Positions 1-7,232 of a DNA stretch of 12,374 nt are shown here, one piece after another. This stretch comes from Pseudomonadota bacterium (GTDB lineage Bacteria > Pseudomonadota > Alphaproteobacteria > Caulobacterales > Caulobacteraceae), in assembly GCA_023434015.1 (NCBI GenBank), contig JAEYTM010000174.1, positions 1 to 12,374 on the forward strand, written 5' to 3'. How positions within the stretch are numbered: position 1 is the stretch's first letter; each line of letters opens with the position of its first letter. The notes beneath the pieces are model-generated. The model did not search any database and was not told the origin of the DNA. It was given only the letters and a program-made list of their open reading frames with translations. The translations under genes and the position numbers were made by a program.

Positions 1-570
1 GCCGCGTACCGCGTAATAGCCGTCCGACTGCTCACGGCTGGCGGTGACCAGCACGCCCGGTCCGCCGCCGGCCACGGCCACACGATAGCTATTGCGCTCG
101 GCCACCGAGACGTCGAGGGCGGCAAGGCCGTCCACCGTGCCGCGTTCCTGCAGGGCCACCACGCCGGTCAGGGCGCCGGCGCCGTAGGGCCCCGCGCCCG
201 CGCCGCGCACCACGGTCGCGCCATCCAGGCCTTCCGGCGGCAGGGCGCTCCAGATGACCCATCCGCCGAACGGATCGTTCTGCGGCGCGCCGTCGAGGGT
301 CACCAGCGCCCGGCCAGCGCCCGAGGGCGCGATGGAACGAAGCGACAGGCCCTGCGTCGTCGGGTTCGCCGCGCCGCTGCCGGTGCGACGGAACAGGGAG
401 ACGCCCGGCGCCCGCTTCAGCGCCTCGTCGAGGCGCGGTGCGATCTTGAGGACGTCGGGACCGATCTGGAGGGCGCTGAACGCCGCCTCTCCACCCAGGG
501 GCGCCAGGCGCGGCGGGTGGACGATGACGACTTCGACTTCCGTCGTTTGGGGCGGCAGATCGGCCTGCAT
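1..570 (-). CDS. TonB-dependent receptor, N-terminal part (cut by window edge)
   Basis: This is the first 190 codons of an outer-membrane active transporter gene that runs off the left edge. Reading the minus strand from ATG at 570, residues 10-17 (TEVEVVIV) look like a TonB box. They are followed by a plug domain with the stretches RLDEALKRAPGVSLFRRTGS, LVTLDGAPQNDPFGGWVIW and VVRGAGAGPYGAGALTGVV, which are typical of plug domains. The start is well fixed: AAAGGGAG lies six bases upstream and an in-frame TAA lies five codons upstream. The odd point is that the protein opens MQADLPPQTT and goes straight to the TonB-box-like segment, with no hydrophobic signal peptide. The 5' end may therefore be damaged, or export needs an explanation. 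The substrate cannot be told from this part. It is divergent from the SDR gene at 727. Confidence 0.85.
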   Translation of the reverse strand, partial: MQADLPPQTTEVEVVIVHPPRLAPLGGEAAFSALQIGPDVLKIAPRLDEALKRAPGVSLFRRTGSGAANPTTQGLSLRSIAPSGAGRALVTLDGAPQNDPFGGWVIWSALPPEGLDGATVVRGAGAGPYGAGALTGVVALQERGTVDGLAALDVSVAERNSYRVAVAGGGPGVLVTASREQSDGYYAVRG

Positions 571-576
571 GAACAA

Positions 577-584
577 CTCCCTTT
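577..584 (-). promoter_or_regulatory. Ribosome binding site of the left TonB-dependent receptor
   Basis: The minus strand reads AAAGGGAG with six bases (TTGTTC) before the ATG at 570. Together with the in-frame TAA just upstream, it supports the short N-terminus that lacks a signal peptide. Confidence 0.6.
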
Positions 585-726
585 ACTTTGCGGCGCCCCC
601 TCTAGCCCAATTCGCCCGACGCTGTCGCCCCTTGGCTGGCGCCCGCTCCGCGTGCAGGGGCCCGCCCGCGGTCCCAGGACGCCTGCGCCTCTGGCCCCGA
701 CCGCAGATCGCCGCTATCCAACGGGC

Positions 727-1476
727 ATGGACCGGACTCAGATCGCCATCGTCACGGGCGCCGGCAGCGGCGTCGGCCGCGCCGCAGCGCTAGCCCTCCT
801 CGAAGCGGGCTGGACCGTCGCCCTCGCCGGGCGACGCCTCGATCAGCTCGACGCGACGGCGGTGTTGGCGGGGAGCGACCGCGCCTTTCCGGTGGTCGCC
901 GACGTCGCCGATCCGGCCTCGGTCGAGGCTCTGTTCGAGACCGTGCGCGCCCGCTTCGGCCGGCTGGACCTGCTGTTCAACAACGCCGGCGGCGGCGCGC
1001 CGGCGGTCTCGCTCGAAGACCTGTCCGTCGAGGACTGGCGTCGGGTGATCGACGTCAACCTGACCGGCGTCTTCCTCTGCACCCGCGCCGCCTTCCGCCT
1101 TATGAAGGCCCAGACCCCCCGGGGCGGGCGCATCATCAACAACGGCTCGATCGCCGCCTATTCGCCCCGGCCGCACACCGCGCCCTATGCGGCGTCGAAG
1201 GCGGGAGTCACCGGCCTGACGCGCGCCGCCTCCCTTGACGGGCGGGCCTACGACATCGCCTGCGGGCAGATCGACATCGGCAACGCCGATACCGACATGG
1301 CGCGCGGCGTGCTTGGCGGCGCCCTGCAGGCCAACGGCCAGATTGCGCCGGAACCGCTGATGGACATCAGCGCCGTCGGTCAGGCCGTGGTCTACATGGC
1401 CGGCCTGCCGCTCGAGGCCAACGTCCAGTTCATGACCGTGATGGCGACCAAGATGCCGTTCATCGGCCGCGGCTGA
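727..1476 (+). CDS. Short-chain dehydrogenase/reductase (classical SDR)
   Basis: This is a 249-residue cytoplasmic NAD(P)-dependent oxidoreductase of the classical SDR family, at full family length. The cofactor motif TGAGSGVG is at residues 10-17 and NNAG at 85-88. The catalytic tetrad is N111, S141, Y154 and K158 (YAASK). The frame is open back to 517, but those 70 extra residues are not SDR-like and the fold begins at MDRTQIAIVTG, so I chose ATG 727. The ribosome site is weak (ACGGGC). The C-terminal half contains GQIDIGNADTDM and ends MPFIGRG. The substrate is unknown. The gene is divergent from the left TonB-dependent receptor and ends one base from the stop of the convergent membrane-protein gene, leaving no room for a terminator between them. 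Confidence 0.93.
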   Translation: MDRTQIAIVTGAGSGVGRAAALALLEAGWTVALAGRRLDQLDATAVLAGSDRAFPVVADVADPASVEALFETVRARFGRLDLLFNNAGGGAPAVSLEDLSVEDWRRVIDVNLTGVFLCTRAAFRLMKAQTPRGGRIINNGSIAAYSPRPHTAPYAASKAGVTGLTRAASLDGRAYDIACGQIDIGNADTDMARGVLGGALQANGQIAPEPLMDISAVGQAVVYMAGLPLEANVQFMTVMATKMPFIGRG

Positions 1477-1477
1477 C

Positions 1478-3268
1478 CTATTTCGGAGCCTCGGCCGTTT
1501 CGGGCTGGAAGATCGAGGCCGCGGGGCTGACGTAGACCCGCCGCCAGCCGCTCTCGCCGACGTGAGGCTGCATCACCGCGACGGTCGGTGTCCCGGCGAA
1601 GGGCGCGAGGGACCGCTGGGGCGTGCCGACCACGATCTTCACGTCACCCTCGAGGCGGTAGAACACCAGGTGCCCCTCGTTGAGGTCGTTGACGATGACG
1701 GTCGGCTGGTTCGGCGCCAGCACGTCCAGCACATGCAGCTCGTCGGCCAGGGCCTCGCGCTGGGCGACCATGCCCCTGATCCAGGCGTGGTCGGCGGCGG
1801 TCGAGATCAGGCCGAGGGTCGCGAAACAGACCGCCCACACGCGGGCCGGCCGCGTTCCGACCACCGTCGCCGCCACCGCCAGCAGGACGATCACCACCGC
1901 CATGACGCGGTAGGGCACGTCGTCAGGATCGAAGGTGCGGCCCGCCACCGGTTCGAAGAAGGCGTTGATCGCCGTCGCGTCCCAGGGATAGAGCGCGATG
2001 CCCGCGCGGAAGCACAGCAGCAGGACGCACAGCCCCGCCAGGGAAAGGCCGGCGGCTGCGAGGAACGGCGCCCAGGCTCCGCGTCTGTCCCACCACAGGA
2101 TCGGCCGCGCGGCGGCCAGCCAGATCATCGGCACGAAGAACTCGTAGTAGCGGCCCCAGAGACGCAGGGTCTCGCCGGGGCTGTTGGCGACCTTCATGGC
2201 GAAGATGCCCACCATGGCGATGGTCGCCCCCAGCGACAGGACGAGCAGCACGAAGGCGGCCTCGCGCCCGTCCAGCAGCAACCGCCCGCCGCCGCGCACA
2301 CGCCAACGGCGCAGCAGGTGCAGCAGGCCGAGCAGCAGCGGGACGCCGGCCAGCATCGCCACCGACGCCGTCATCGCCAGGACGTTGAGCACCGCCAGCC
2401 GCACGCCGTTCTCGGGAGGGGCGACCTTGAGGATGCCGGAATATGCGCCGCTCATGAAGAACAGCACCGGATGCTGGGCCTTGCCGCCCAGCCATTGCAT
2501 CAGGCCGTTGCCGACCAGAAGGAAGGTCCCGACCAGCAGGGCCAGGCGAAGCGCGGTGGCCAGCCAGCCGCGGCGGGCCAAGACCGCTTCGCCGAGCATG
2601 AACACCGCCAGCGCCGCCATGATCGCCAGGCCGTGCGGCTTGGTGAGGGCCAGGGTGGCGGCCAGGGCGCCGGCGGTCGCCGCGTGAACCATAGGACGGC
2701 GTCGCGACCAGCGGGCCGTGGCCAGCACGATGAGACCCAGCAGGCCGACGTACCAGCCCTCCGGCAGCACGGTCACGACGAAGCGGTAGTAGGGGAACGC
2801 CAGCGCCAGCAGCAGGAAGGCCAGCGCCTGGGTCCGCGGCAAGCCGCGCGTGGTCGCGGCGTAGGCCAGCCAGATCCCAGCGACATAGGCCGCCAGGTTC
2901 AGGGTCCGAAGCCATTCGAGACTGTACTCGGTCAGGCCGTGGACGAGCCGGATGATCGCCAGGAAGACCGGGTTCTGCACGTCCGCGACGTTCGGATAGC
3001 TTGCGATCAGTTCCGGCGGCACCAGGGCGCGGATCAGATAGGCGCCCTCGTCGACGGCATAGATCGGCAGGGCCATGAATATGCGATTGCAGTAGAAGGC
3101 GAAGACCGCCGCCACCGCTGAAAGGACCAGGATCCGCGCCACAAGATCTGCGCCTCGGCGCGCCGCAGCCGGCGACGGGCTGGCGATGGTCGTCTGCAAA
3201 TGGCGCCCCCAGGTCGATACGGCGACTGCCCCGTCTTCCGCGTGCAGGAGACGCGATGCTTGGCGCAT
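1478..3268 (-). CDS. Polytopic membrane protein, GT-C-type glycosyltransferase-like
   Basis: This is an integral inner-membrane protein of about 596 residues with roughly 11-13 hydrophobic segments. The first spans about residues 45-65 from the chosen start, and a soluble tail of about 100 residues follows the last segment. An acidic pair (YAVDEGAYL, D73-E74) in the first extracytoplasmic loop and a later LTKPHGLA segment resemble GT-C glycosyltransferases of the PMT/ArnT type, which use polyprenyl-phosphate sugars. The assignment rests on topology and these two motifs only, and no donor or acceptor can be named. The start is uncertain. ATG 3319 would abut the divergent reductase start; ATG 3268 is used here; TTG 3198 (LQTTIASPSP) lies just before the first conserved-looking region. 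The gene converges with the SDR at 727-1476. Confidence 0.6.
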   Translation of the reverse strand: MRQASRLLHAEDGAVAVSTWGRHLQTTIASPSPAAARRGADLVARILVLSAVAAVFAFYCNRIFMALPIYAVDEGAYLIRALVPPELIASYPNVADVQNPVFLAIIRLVHGLTEYSLEWLRTLNLAAYVAGIWLAYAATTRGLPRTQALAFLLLALAFPYYRFVVTVLPEGWYVGLLGLIVLATARWSRRRPMVHAATAGALAATLALTKPHGLAIMAALAVFMLGEAVLARRGWLATALRLALLVGTFLLVGNGLMQWLGGKAQHPVLFFMSGAYSGILKVAPPENGVRLAVLNVLAMTASVAMLAGVPLLLGLLHLLRRWRVRGGGRLLLDGREAAFVLLVLSLGATIAMVGIFAMKVANSPGETLRLWGRYYEFFVPMIWLAAARPILWWDRRGAWAPFLAAAGLSLAGLCVLLLCFRAGIALYPWDATAINAFFEPVAGRTFDPDDVPYRVMAVVIVLLAVAATVVGTRPARVWAVCFATLGLISTAADHAWIRGMVAQREALADELHVLDVLAPNQPTVIVNDLNEGHLVFYRLEGDVKIVVGTPQRSLAPFAGTPTVAVMQPHVGESGWRRVYVSPAASIFQPETAEAPK

Positions 3269-3307
3269 CGGCAATATACGGACTACGGTCGCCGCTACAG
3301 TAACGCT

Positions 3308-3311
3308 AGGA
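3308..3311 (+). promoter_or_regulatory. Ribosome binding site pointing to a TTG start for the aldo/keto reductase
   Basis: AGGA lies eight bases before TTG 3320-3322. It supports TTG over the in-frame ATG at 3200, whose extra 40 residues look non-coding and would overlap the divergent gene. Confidence 0.45.
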
Positions 3312-3319
3312 CCTGCCAT

Positions 3320-4255
3320 TTGTTCACTCGCCGACGGATCGTAGCCGCCGCTTCCGCAGCCTTCGTCGCTGGCTGCTCGCGCCCCGGGGCAGCAGTCTCC
3401 CAGGAATCCAGCGCGGCCTCAGGGACGCCGCTGGCGACCCGGGCGATTCCGGCGAGCGGAGAGACCCTGCCCGTCGTCGGCCTCGGCACCTATCAGGCGT
3501 TCGACGTCGCGCCGCCCGGCGAGGCGTGGGACCAGGCGCGCGAGGGCCTGCGTGCGTTCGCGGCCCGCGGGGGCAAGGTGGTGGATTCGTCGGCGACCTA
3601 CGGCCGGGCGGAGGAAAGCGTCGGCGCCCTGGCCGAGTCTCTGGGGGTGCGGCCGAACCTGTTCCTCGCCACAAAGGTGCAGATCCGCGGCCGCGAGGCG
3701 GGTATCGCCCAGATGGAGGCGTCCTTCCGCAAGCTGCGCACCGACAGGATCGATCTGATGCAGGTGCACAACCTGATCGATCTCGACGTCCACATGGCCA
3801 CGCTGCGCGCCTGGAAGGAGTCCGGCCGGATCCGCTATCTCGGCGCCACCCACTACCACGAGGGCGCCTATGACGCGCTTGAGGCGGCCATGCGGAGCCA
3901 TCGCTTCGACGCCATCCAGATCAACGCCTCCGTCGCCGAGCGCGGCGCCGAGGCGCGTATCCTGCCCCTGGCGCGGGACCTCGGCATGGCGGTGGTGATC
4001 AACCGGCCGTTCGCGGGCGGCGATGTCTTCTCCCGCGTGCGCCAACTGCCCCTGCCCGGCTGGGCGGCGGAGATCGGCTGCGAAAGCTGGGCGCAGATTC
4101 TGCTGAAGTATGTGCTGGCTAACCCGGCGGTGACCTGCGCCATCCCCGGCACCCGCAACCCTCGCCACATCCTCGACAATCTGGGCGCGGCGATCGGTCC
4201 CCTCCCCGACGCGGCTCAGCGCGCCCGCATCGTGCAGGCGGTTGAAGCCGCCTGA
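3320..4255 (+). CDS. Aldo/keto reductase with Tat-type lipoprotein signal
   Basis: This is an NADPH-type aldo/keto reductase barrel of 311 residues if read from TTG 3320. The catalytic tetrad of the family is present: D89 (VVDSS), Y94, K119 (LATK) and H150 (MQVH). From TTG the protein begins MFTRRRIVAAASAAFVAGCS, which is a twin-arginine motif, a short hydrophobic stretch and a lipobox (VAGC, C19). The enzyme is therefore probably exported folded by Tat and lipidated. The later GLGTYQAF and AIPGTRNP stretches fit the barrel's start and its cofactor-phosphate region. The substrate is unknown. Export of a nicotinamide-dependent enzyme is unusual and implies a cofactor carried through Tat. The last 40 bases overlap the 3' end of the convergent monooxygenase gene. 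Confidence 0.87.
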   Translation: MFTRRRIVAAASAAFVAGCSRPGAAVSQESSAASGTPLATRAIPASGETLPVVGLGTYQAFDVAPPGEAWDQAREGLRAFAARGGKVVDSSATYGRAEESVGALAESLGVRPNLFLATKVQIRGREAGIAQMEASFRKLRTDRIDLMQVHNLIDLDVHMATLRAWKESGRIRYLGATHYHEGAYDALEAAMRSHRFDAIQINASVAERGAEARILPLARDLGMAVVINRPFAGGDVFSRVRQLPLPGWAAEIGCESWAQILLKYVLANPAVTCAIPGTRNPRHILDNLGAAIGPLPDAAQRARIVQAVEAA

Positions 4256-5730
4256 GCGACCCGCTTCGCGGCAGGCGCGGGGTTGGAAAATTCCAGCACC
4301 CCGTCCTCCATCCGCGAATAGCGGAGCGTCAGCAGGTCCAGGGCGTAGTTCTGATGCAGCTTCCAGGGTGCGCGGGCGCCCTGTTTAGGGAACTTCTCCA
4401 TCGCCCGGGTCACATAGCCTGACGAGAAATCCAGCCAGGGCGCGGTCTGCATGTCCGGATCGGAATTGCGCGGCGTCACCTGGCGGGCGCCGGTGCGCCT
4501 CATGTGGTTGAGCAGCCGGCAGACGTATTCGCACGTCAGGTCGCACTTCAGCGTCCAGGAGGCGTTGGTATAGCCGAACGCCGAAGCTAGGTTCGGCACG
4601 CCTTCGTACATCATCCCCTTGTAGCTTAGGGTCCGGCCGGGCTCGACCACCCGCCCGTCGACGGTCAACGTCAGACCGTTCATCACCTGCAGGTTCAGGC
4701 CCGTGGCGGTGACGATGATGTCCGCCTCAAGCGTCCGTCCCGAGGCGAGCCTGACGCCCGTCTCGGTGAAGGTTTCGATCTGGTCGGTGACGACCGACGC
4801 GCGGCCTTCGCGGATCGCGAGGAACAGGTCGGAGTCCGGAACCAGGCAGATCCGCTGGTCCCATGGGTTGTACCGCGGCGTGAAATGGGCGCCGACATCG
4901 TAGTCGGGCCCCAGTTCCTTGCGCACCATGTCGATCATCCGGGCCTTGACGCGCTCGGGCCTGCGGCGGGCGAGGCGGAAGAAATACATTCCGGTCAGGA
5001 CGTTGCGCCAGCGGATCAGCTGATAGGCCAGACGGGCCGGCAGCATGCCGCGCAGCCGGTTGGCCAGACGGTCTTCCGCCGGCCGCGAGACGACATAGGT
5101 CGGCGAGCGCTGCAGCATGGTCACATGCGCCGCCTGCCGGGCCATTTCAGGCGCGAGCGTGACCGCGGTGGCGCCTGAGCCGATGATCACCACCCGCTTG
5201 CCCGCGTAGTCGAGGTCCTGCGGCCAGTTCTGGGGATGGATGATCGGCCCGGCAAACTGGTCCGCGCCGGGGAAGTCCGGCGTATAGCCGGCCTCGTAGC
5301 TGTAATAGCCGCCGCACAGGAACAGAAAGCCGCAGGTGAAGCGGACCGGCTCTCCGTCGTCGCCGACGGCTTCCACCGTCCACGCCGCCTCCGCACTGGA
5401 CCAGTCGGCACCGGTCACCTTGTGGCCGAAGCGGATGTGCCGGTCGATTCCGTAGTCGCGAGCGGTTTCGCGCACATAGCGCAGGATCGATGGTCCGTCG
5501 GCGATCGCCTTGGCTTCCTTCCAGGGCCGGAAGCCGTAGCCCAGGGTGTACATGTCGGAATCGGAGCGGATGCCGGGATAGCGGAACAGGTCCCAGGTGC
5601 CGCCGATCGTGTCACGCGCCTCCAGGATGGTGAAGCTGCGGTCCGGCGACAGGGTCTGCAGGTGGTAGCCGGCGCCGATTCCCGACAGGCCGGCGCCCAC
5701 GATGACGACGTCGAAGTGTTCGCTGGCCAT
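4216..5730 (-). CDS. FAD-dependent Baeyer-Villiger monooxygenase, EthA-type
   Basis: This is a 504-residue flavoprotein monooxygenase that uses NADPH and O2 to insert oxygen next to a carbonyl, or to oxidise sulfur. The FAD Rossmann motif GAGLSG is at residues 12-17. The Baeyer-Villiger fingerprint FxGxxxHxxxWP is complete at 159-170 (F159, G161, H165, W169, P170). The NADPH Rossmann motif GSGATA is at 184-189. GGTWDLFRYPGIRSDSDMY at 43-61 is strongly reminiscent of the EthA subgroup, and the length fits. ATG 5730 was chosen because it starts right before the FAD fold and has GAGG nine bases upstream; GTG 5751 is an in-frame alternative. The natural substrate cannot be inferred. The last 40 bases overlap the convergent reductase gene. 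A possible operator lies upstream at 5783-5798. Confidence 0.93.
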   Translation of the reverse strand: MASEHFDVVIVGAGLSGIGAGYHLQTLSPDRSFTILEARDTIGGTWDLFRYPGIRSDSDMYTLGYGFRPWKEAKAIADGPSILRYVRETARDYGIDRHIRFGHKVTGADWSSAEAAWTVEAVGDDGEPVRFTCGFLFLCGGYYSYEAGYTPDFPGADQFAGPIIHPQNWPQDLDYAGKRVVIIGSGATAVTLAPEMARQAAHVTMLQRSPTYVVSRPAEDRLANRLRGMLPARLAYQLIRWRNVLTGMYFFRLARRRPERVKARMIDMVRKELGPDYDVGAHFTPRYNPWDQRICLVPDSDLFLAIREGRASVVTDQIETFTETGVRLASGRTLEADIIVTATGLNLQVMNGLTLTVDGRVVEPGRTLSYKGMMYEGVPNLASAFGYTNASWTLKCDLTCEYVCRLLNHMRRTGARQVTPRNSDPDMQTAPWLDFSSGYVTRAMEKFPKQGARAPWKLHQNYALDLLTLRYSRMEDGVLEFSNPAPAAKRVAQAASTACTMRAR

Positions 5731-5782
5731 GGCCGCGGGCCTCGGTTCCACCCGCGCCGGCTCCGCGCCGACGCTGTTCGAT

Positions 5783-5798
5783 GGGATAAGTGAATCCC
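5783..5798. promoter_or_regulatory. Inverted repeat upstream of the monooxygenase, possible operator
   Basis: GGGAT (5783-5787) and ATCCC (5794-5798) form a perfect five-base inverted repeat with a six-base spacer, 52 bases upstream of the monooxygenase ATG. The place suits a repressor site, but short arms like these occur by chance and no regulator gene adjoins. Confidence 0.3.
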
Positions 5799-5829
5799 GT
5801 TCAGTTGAGAAGCGCTAACGCGCCCTGGC

Positions 5830-6303
5830 TCAGTCCGGCGTGGATTTCTGCAGGCCCAGATCGACATCGCAGCGGGTGTCGCGCTCGCGCCCCTGCACGG
5901 CCGTCGCAAGCAGCACCGGGGCGGGCGCATGGGGCCGCCCGGTGCTGACCACCACGTTCAGGTGCCGGCCTCCGGGGGCGTTGCAGAAGGTCTCCCGGGA
6001 CTGGAAGCCGCCCGGGTCCCAGGCGGTCACGGCCGGCGCGAAACGCTCCGGCCGCTCCATGACCGCCTCCAGAACCGCCCCGCGCACGTCGGACGGCGAA
6101 CCGGCCCCGACCTCCACCGTGCAGGCGTTGGGGGCGACATCGCGGCGGACCTCGACGTCGAGCCCCTTCACGTTCCCGACCGGGGCCCCGTCGATCACCG
6201 CCTCCAGACAGGCGCGCATGGCCGACCGCGCTTCGAGTGCGGGTTCGGCACGCGCCGGCAGGGCCGCGGCCAGGGCGATCAGGGTTGCAGCTGCGATCCG
6301 CAT
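5830..6303 (-). CDS. Small secreted protein with four cysteines, unknown function
   Basis: This 157-residue protein begins MRIAAATLIALAAALPARA, a clear Sec signal peptide, with likely cleavage after A19. The mature part is about 138 residues with exactly four cysteines (C32, C61, C107, C145), which would suit two disulfides in the periplasm. I recognise no family. The frame is open further upstream to 6711, but that extension lies antisense to nothing useful and overlaps the hydrolase gene. The signal peptide and an AAGG seven bases before ATG 6303 fix the start. The gene lies downstream of the FAH-family gene on the same strand, 77 bases after its stop. A 9-bp inverted repeat in that gap may separate their transcripts. 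Confidence 0.72.
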   Translation of the reverse strand: MRIAAATLIALAAALPARAEPALEARSAMRACLEAVIDGAPVGNVKGLDVEVRRDVAPNACTVEVGAGSPSDVRGAVLEAVMERPERFAPAVTAWDPGGFQSRETFCNAPGGRHLNVVVSTGRPHAPAPVLLATAVQGRERDTRCDVDLGLQKSTPD

Positions 6304-6336
6304 CGCCGAGCCTTTCGGACGTCCAGAACCTGAGGA

Positions 6337-6376
6337 GGCCACGGGTCTGCGGCCTAAGGATGGCGCCCCCGTGGCC
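6337..6376 (-). terminator. Perfect 9-bp inverted repeat after the FAH-family gene, possible terminator
   Basis: GGCCACGGG (6337-6345) and CCCGTGGCC (6368-6376) are perfect complements with a 22-base loop, beginning five bases after the hydrolase stop. There is no run of U after it on the minus strand, so it is a weak terminator candidate. It could instead be a processing or stabilising hairpin between the two minus-strand genes. Confidence 0.35.
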
Positions 6377-6380
6377 GCCG

Positions 6381-7232
6381 TCAGCCGAGGCGGAAGGGGA
6401 CCACAGTCTGCGCCTGCTCCCCAAGCTTGGCGATGCCCAGCCGCATCGTGTCGCCGGCCTTCAGGAACAGCGGCGGCGTCATGCCCAGGCCCACGCCCGG
6501 CGGGGTCCCCGTGGTGATGATGTCGCCCGGCGCCAGGGTCATGAACCGGCTGCAGTAGCTGACGAGTTCGGCCACGCCGAACACCATGGTGCGGGTGTTG
6601 CCGGTCTGCACGCGCCGGCCATTGAGGTCGAGGAACATGTCGAGGTCCTGCGGGTCGCCGACCTCGTCGCTGGTCACCAGCCAGGGGCCGATCGGCCCGA
6701 AGGTGTCGCAACCCTTGCCCTTGTCCCAGGTCCCGCCCCGCTCAAGCTGGTACTCGCGTTCCGACAGGTCGTTGACCACCAGGTAGCCGGCGACATGGTC
6801 CAGCGCGTCCGCCTGCTCGACGTAGCGGGCGGTCTTGCCGATCACCACGCCGAGTTCGACCTCCCAGTCGGACTTCACCGAATCCCGCGGCAGCATGACC
6901 TCGTCGTTGGGACCCTGGATGCAGGTGGTGGCCTTGGCGAAGATGATGGGCTCGGCCGGCACGGGCATGTTCGATTCGGCGGCGTGGTCGGAGAAGTTCA
7001 GCCCGATGGCCAGGAACTTGCCCACCCCGCTCAGCGGGGCGCCATAGCGCGGCTGGCCTTCCACCGTCGGCAGGCTCTGCGGATCGATCGCCGCCAGACG
7101 GCGCAGGCTTTCGGGCGACAGTTCCGCCGGCGTGATGTCGCCGATGTGGCCCGAGAGGTCGCGGATGGCGCCCGCAGCGTCGAGAAGGCCGGGCTTTTCC
7201 TGACCCACCGGACCGTAACGGAGCAGTTTCAT
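6381..7232 (-). CDS. Fumarylacetoacetate hydrolase-family enzyme, probable 2,4-diketo-3-deoxy-sugar-acid hydrolase
   Basis: This is a 283-residue cytoplasmic, metal-dependent enzyme of the FAH family, which cleaves or hydrates C-C bonds in keto acids. The metal ligands are visible as E124 and E126 (DWEVELG) and D155 (VVNDLSER). Family stretches KGKGCDTFGPIGPW (171-184) and ITTGTPPGVG (239-248) are intact. The opening MKLLRYGPVGQEKPGLLD is, from memory, that of the 2,4-diketo-3-deoxy-L-fuconate hydrolase / 'ureidoglycolate lyase-like' subgroup. With the divergent GntR regulator and DHRS6-like SDR, the best reading is the last step of a non-phosphorylative L-fucose- or L-rhamnose-type pathway, giving pyruvate or L-lactate as one product. 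The start has AAGG ten bases upstream. The substrate is inferred from context. Confidence 0.88.
   Translation of the reverse strand: MKLLRYGPVGQEKPGLLDAAGAIRDLSGHIGDITPAELSPESLRRLAAIDPQSLPTVEGQPRYGAPLSGVGKFLAIGLNFSDHAAESNMPVPAEPIIFAKATTCIQGPNDEVMLPRDSVKSDWEVELGVVIGKTARYVEQADALDHVAGYLVVNDLSEREYQLERGGTWDKGKGCDTFGPIGPWLVTSDEVGDPQDLDMFLDLNGRRVQTGNTRTMVFGVAELVSYCSRFMTLAPGDIITTGTPPGVGLGMTPPLFLKAGDTMRLGIAKLGEQAQTVVPFRLG

Noticed and set aside
517..726. 70-codon upstream extension of the first SDR
   Set aside because: It overlaps the divergent receptor gene, and the SDR fold starts right after ATG 727.
1562..3121. Open frame of 519 codons on the plus strand opposite the membrane protein
   Set aside because: Its translation is dominated by Gln, Arg, His and Asp and shows no domain; the minus-strand frame has clear membrane segments.
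6304..6711. Upstream extension of the secreted four-cysteine protein
   Set aside because: It runs through the FAH-family gene in another frame, and the Sec signal at 6303 marks the true start.
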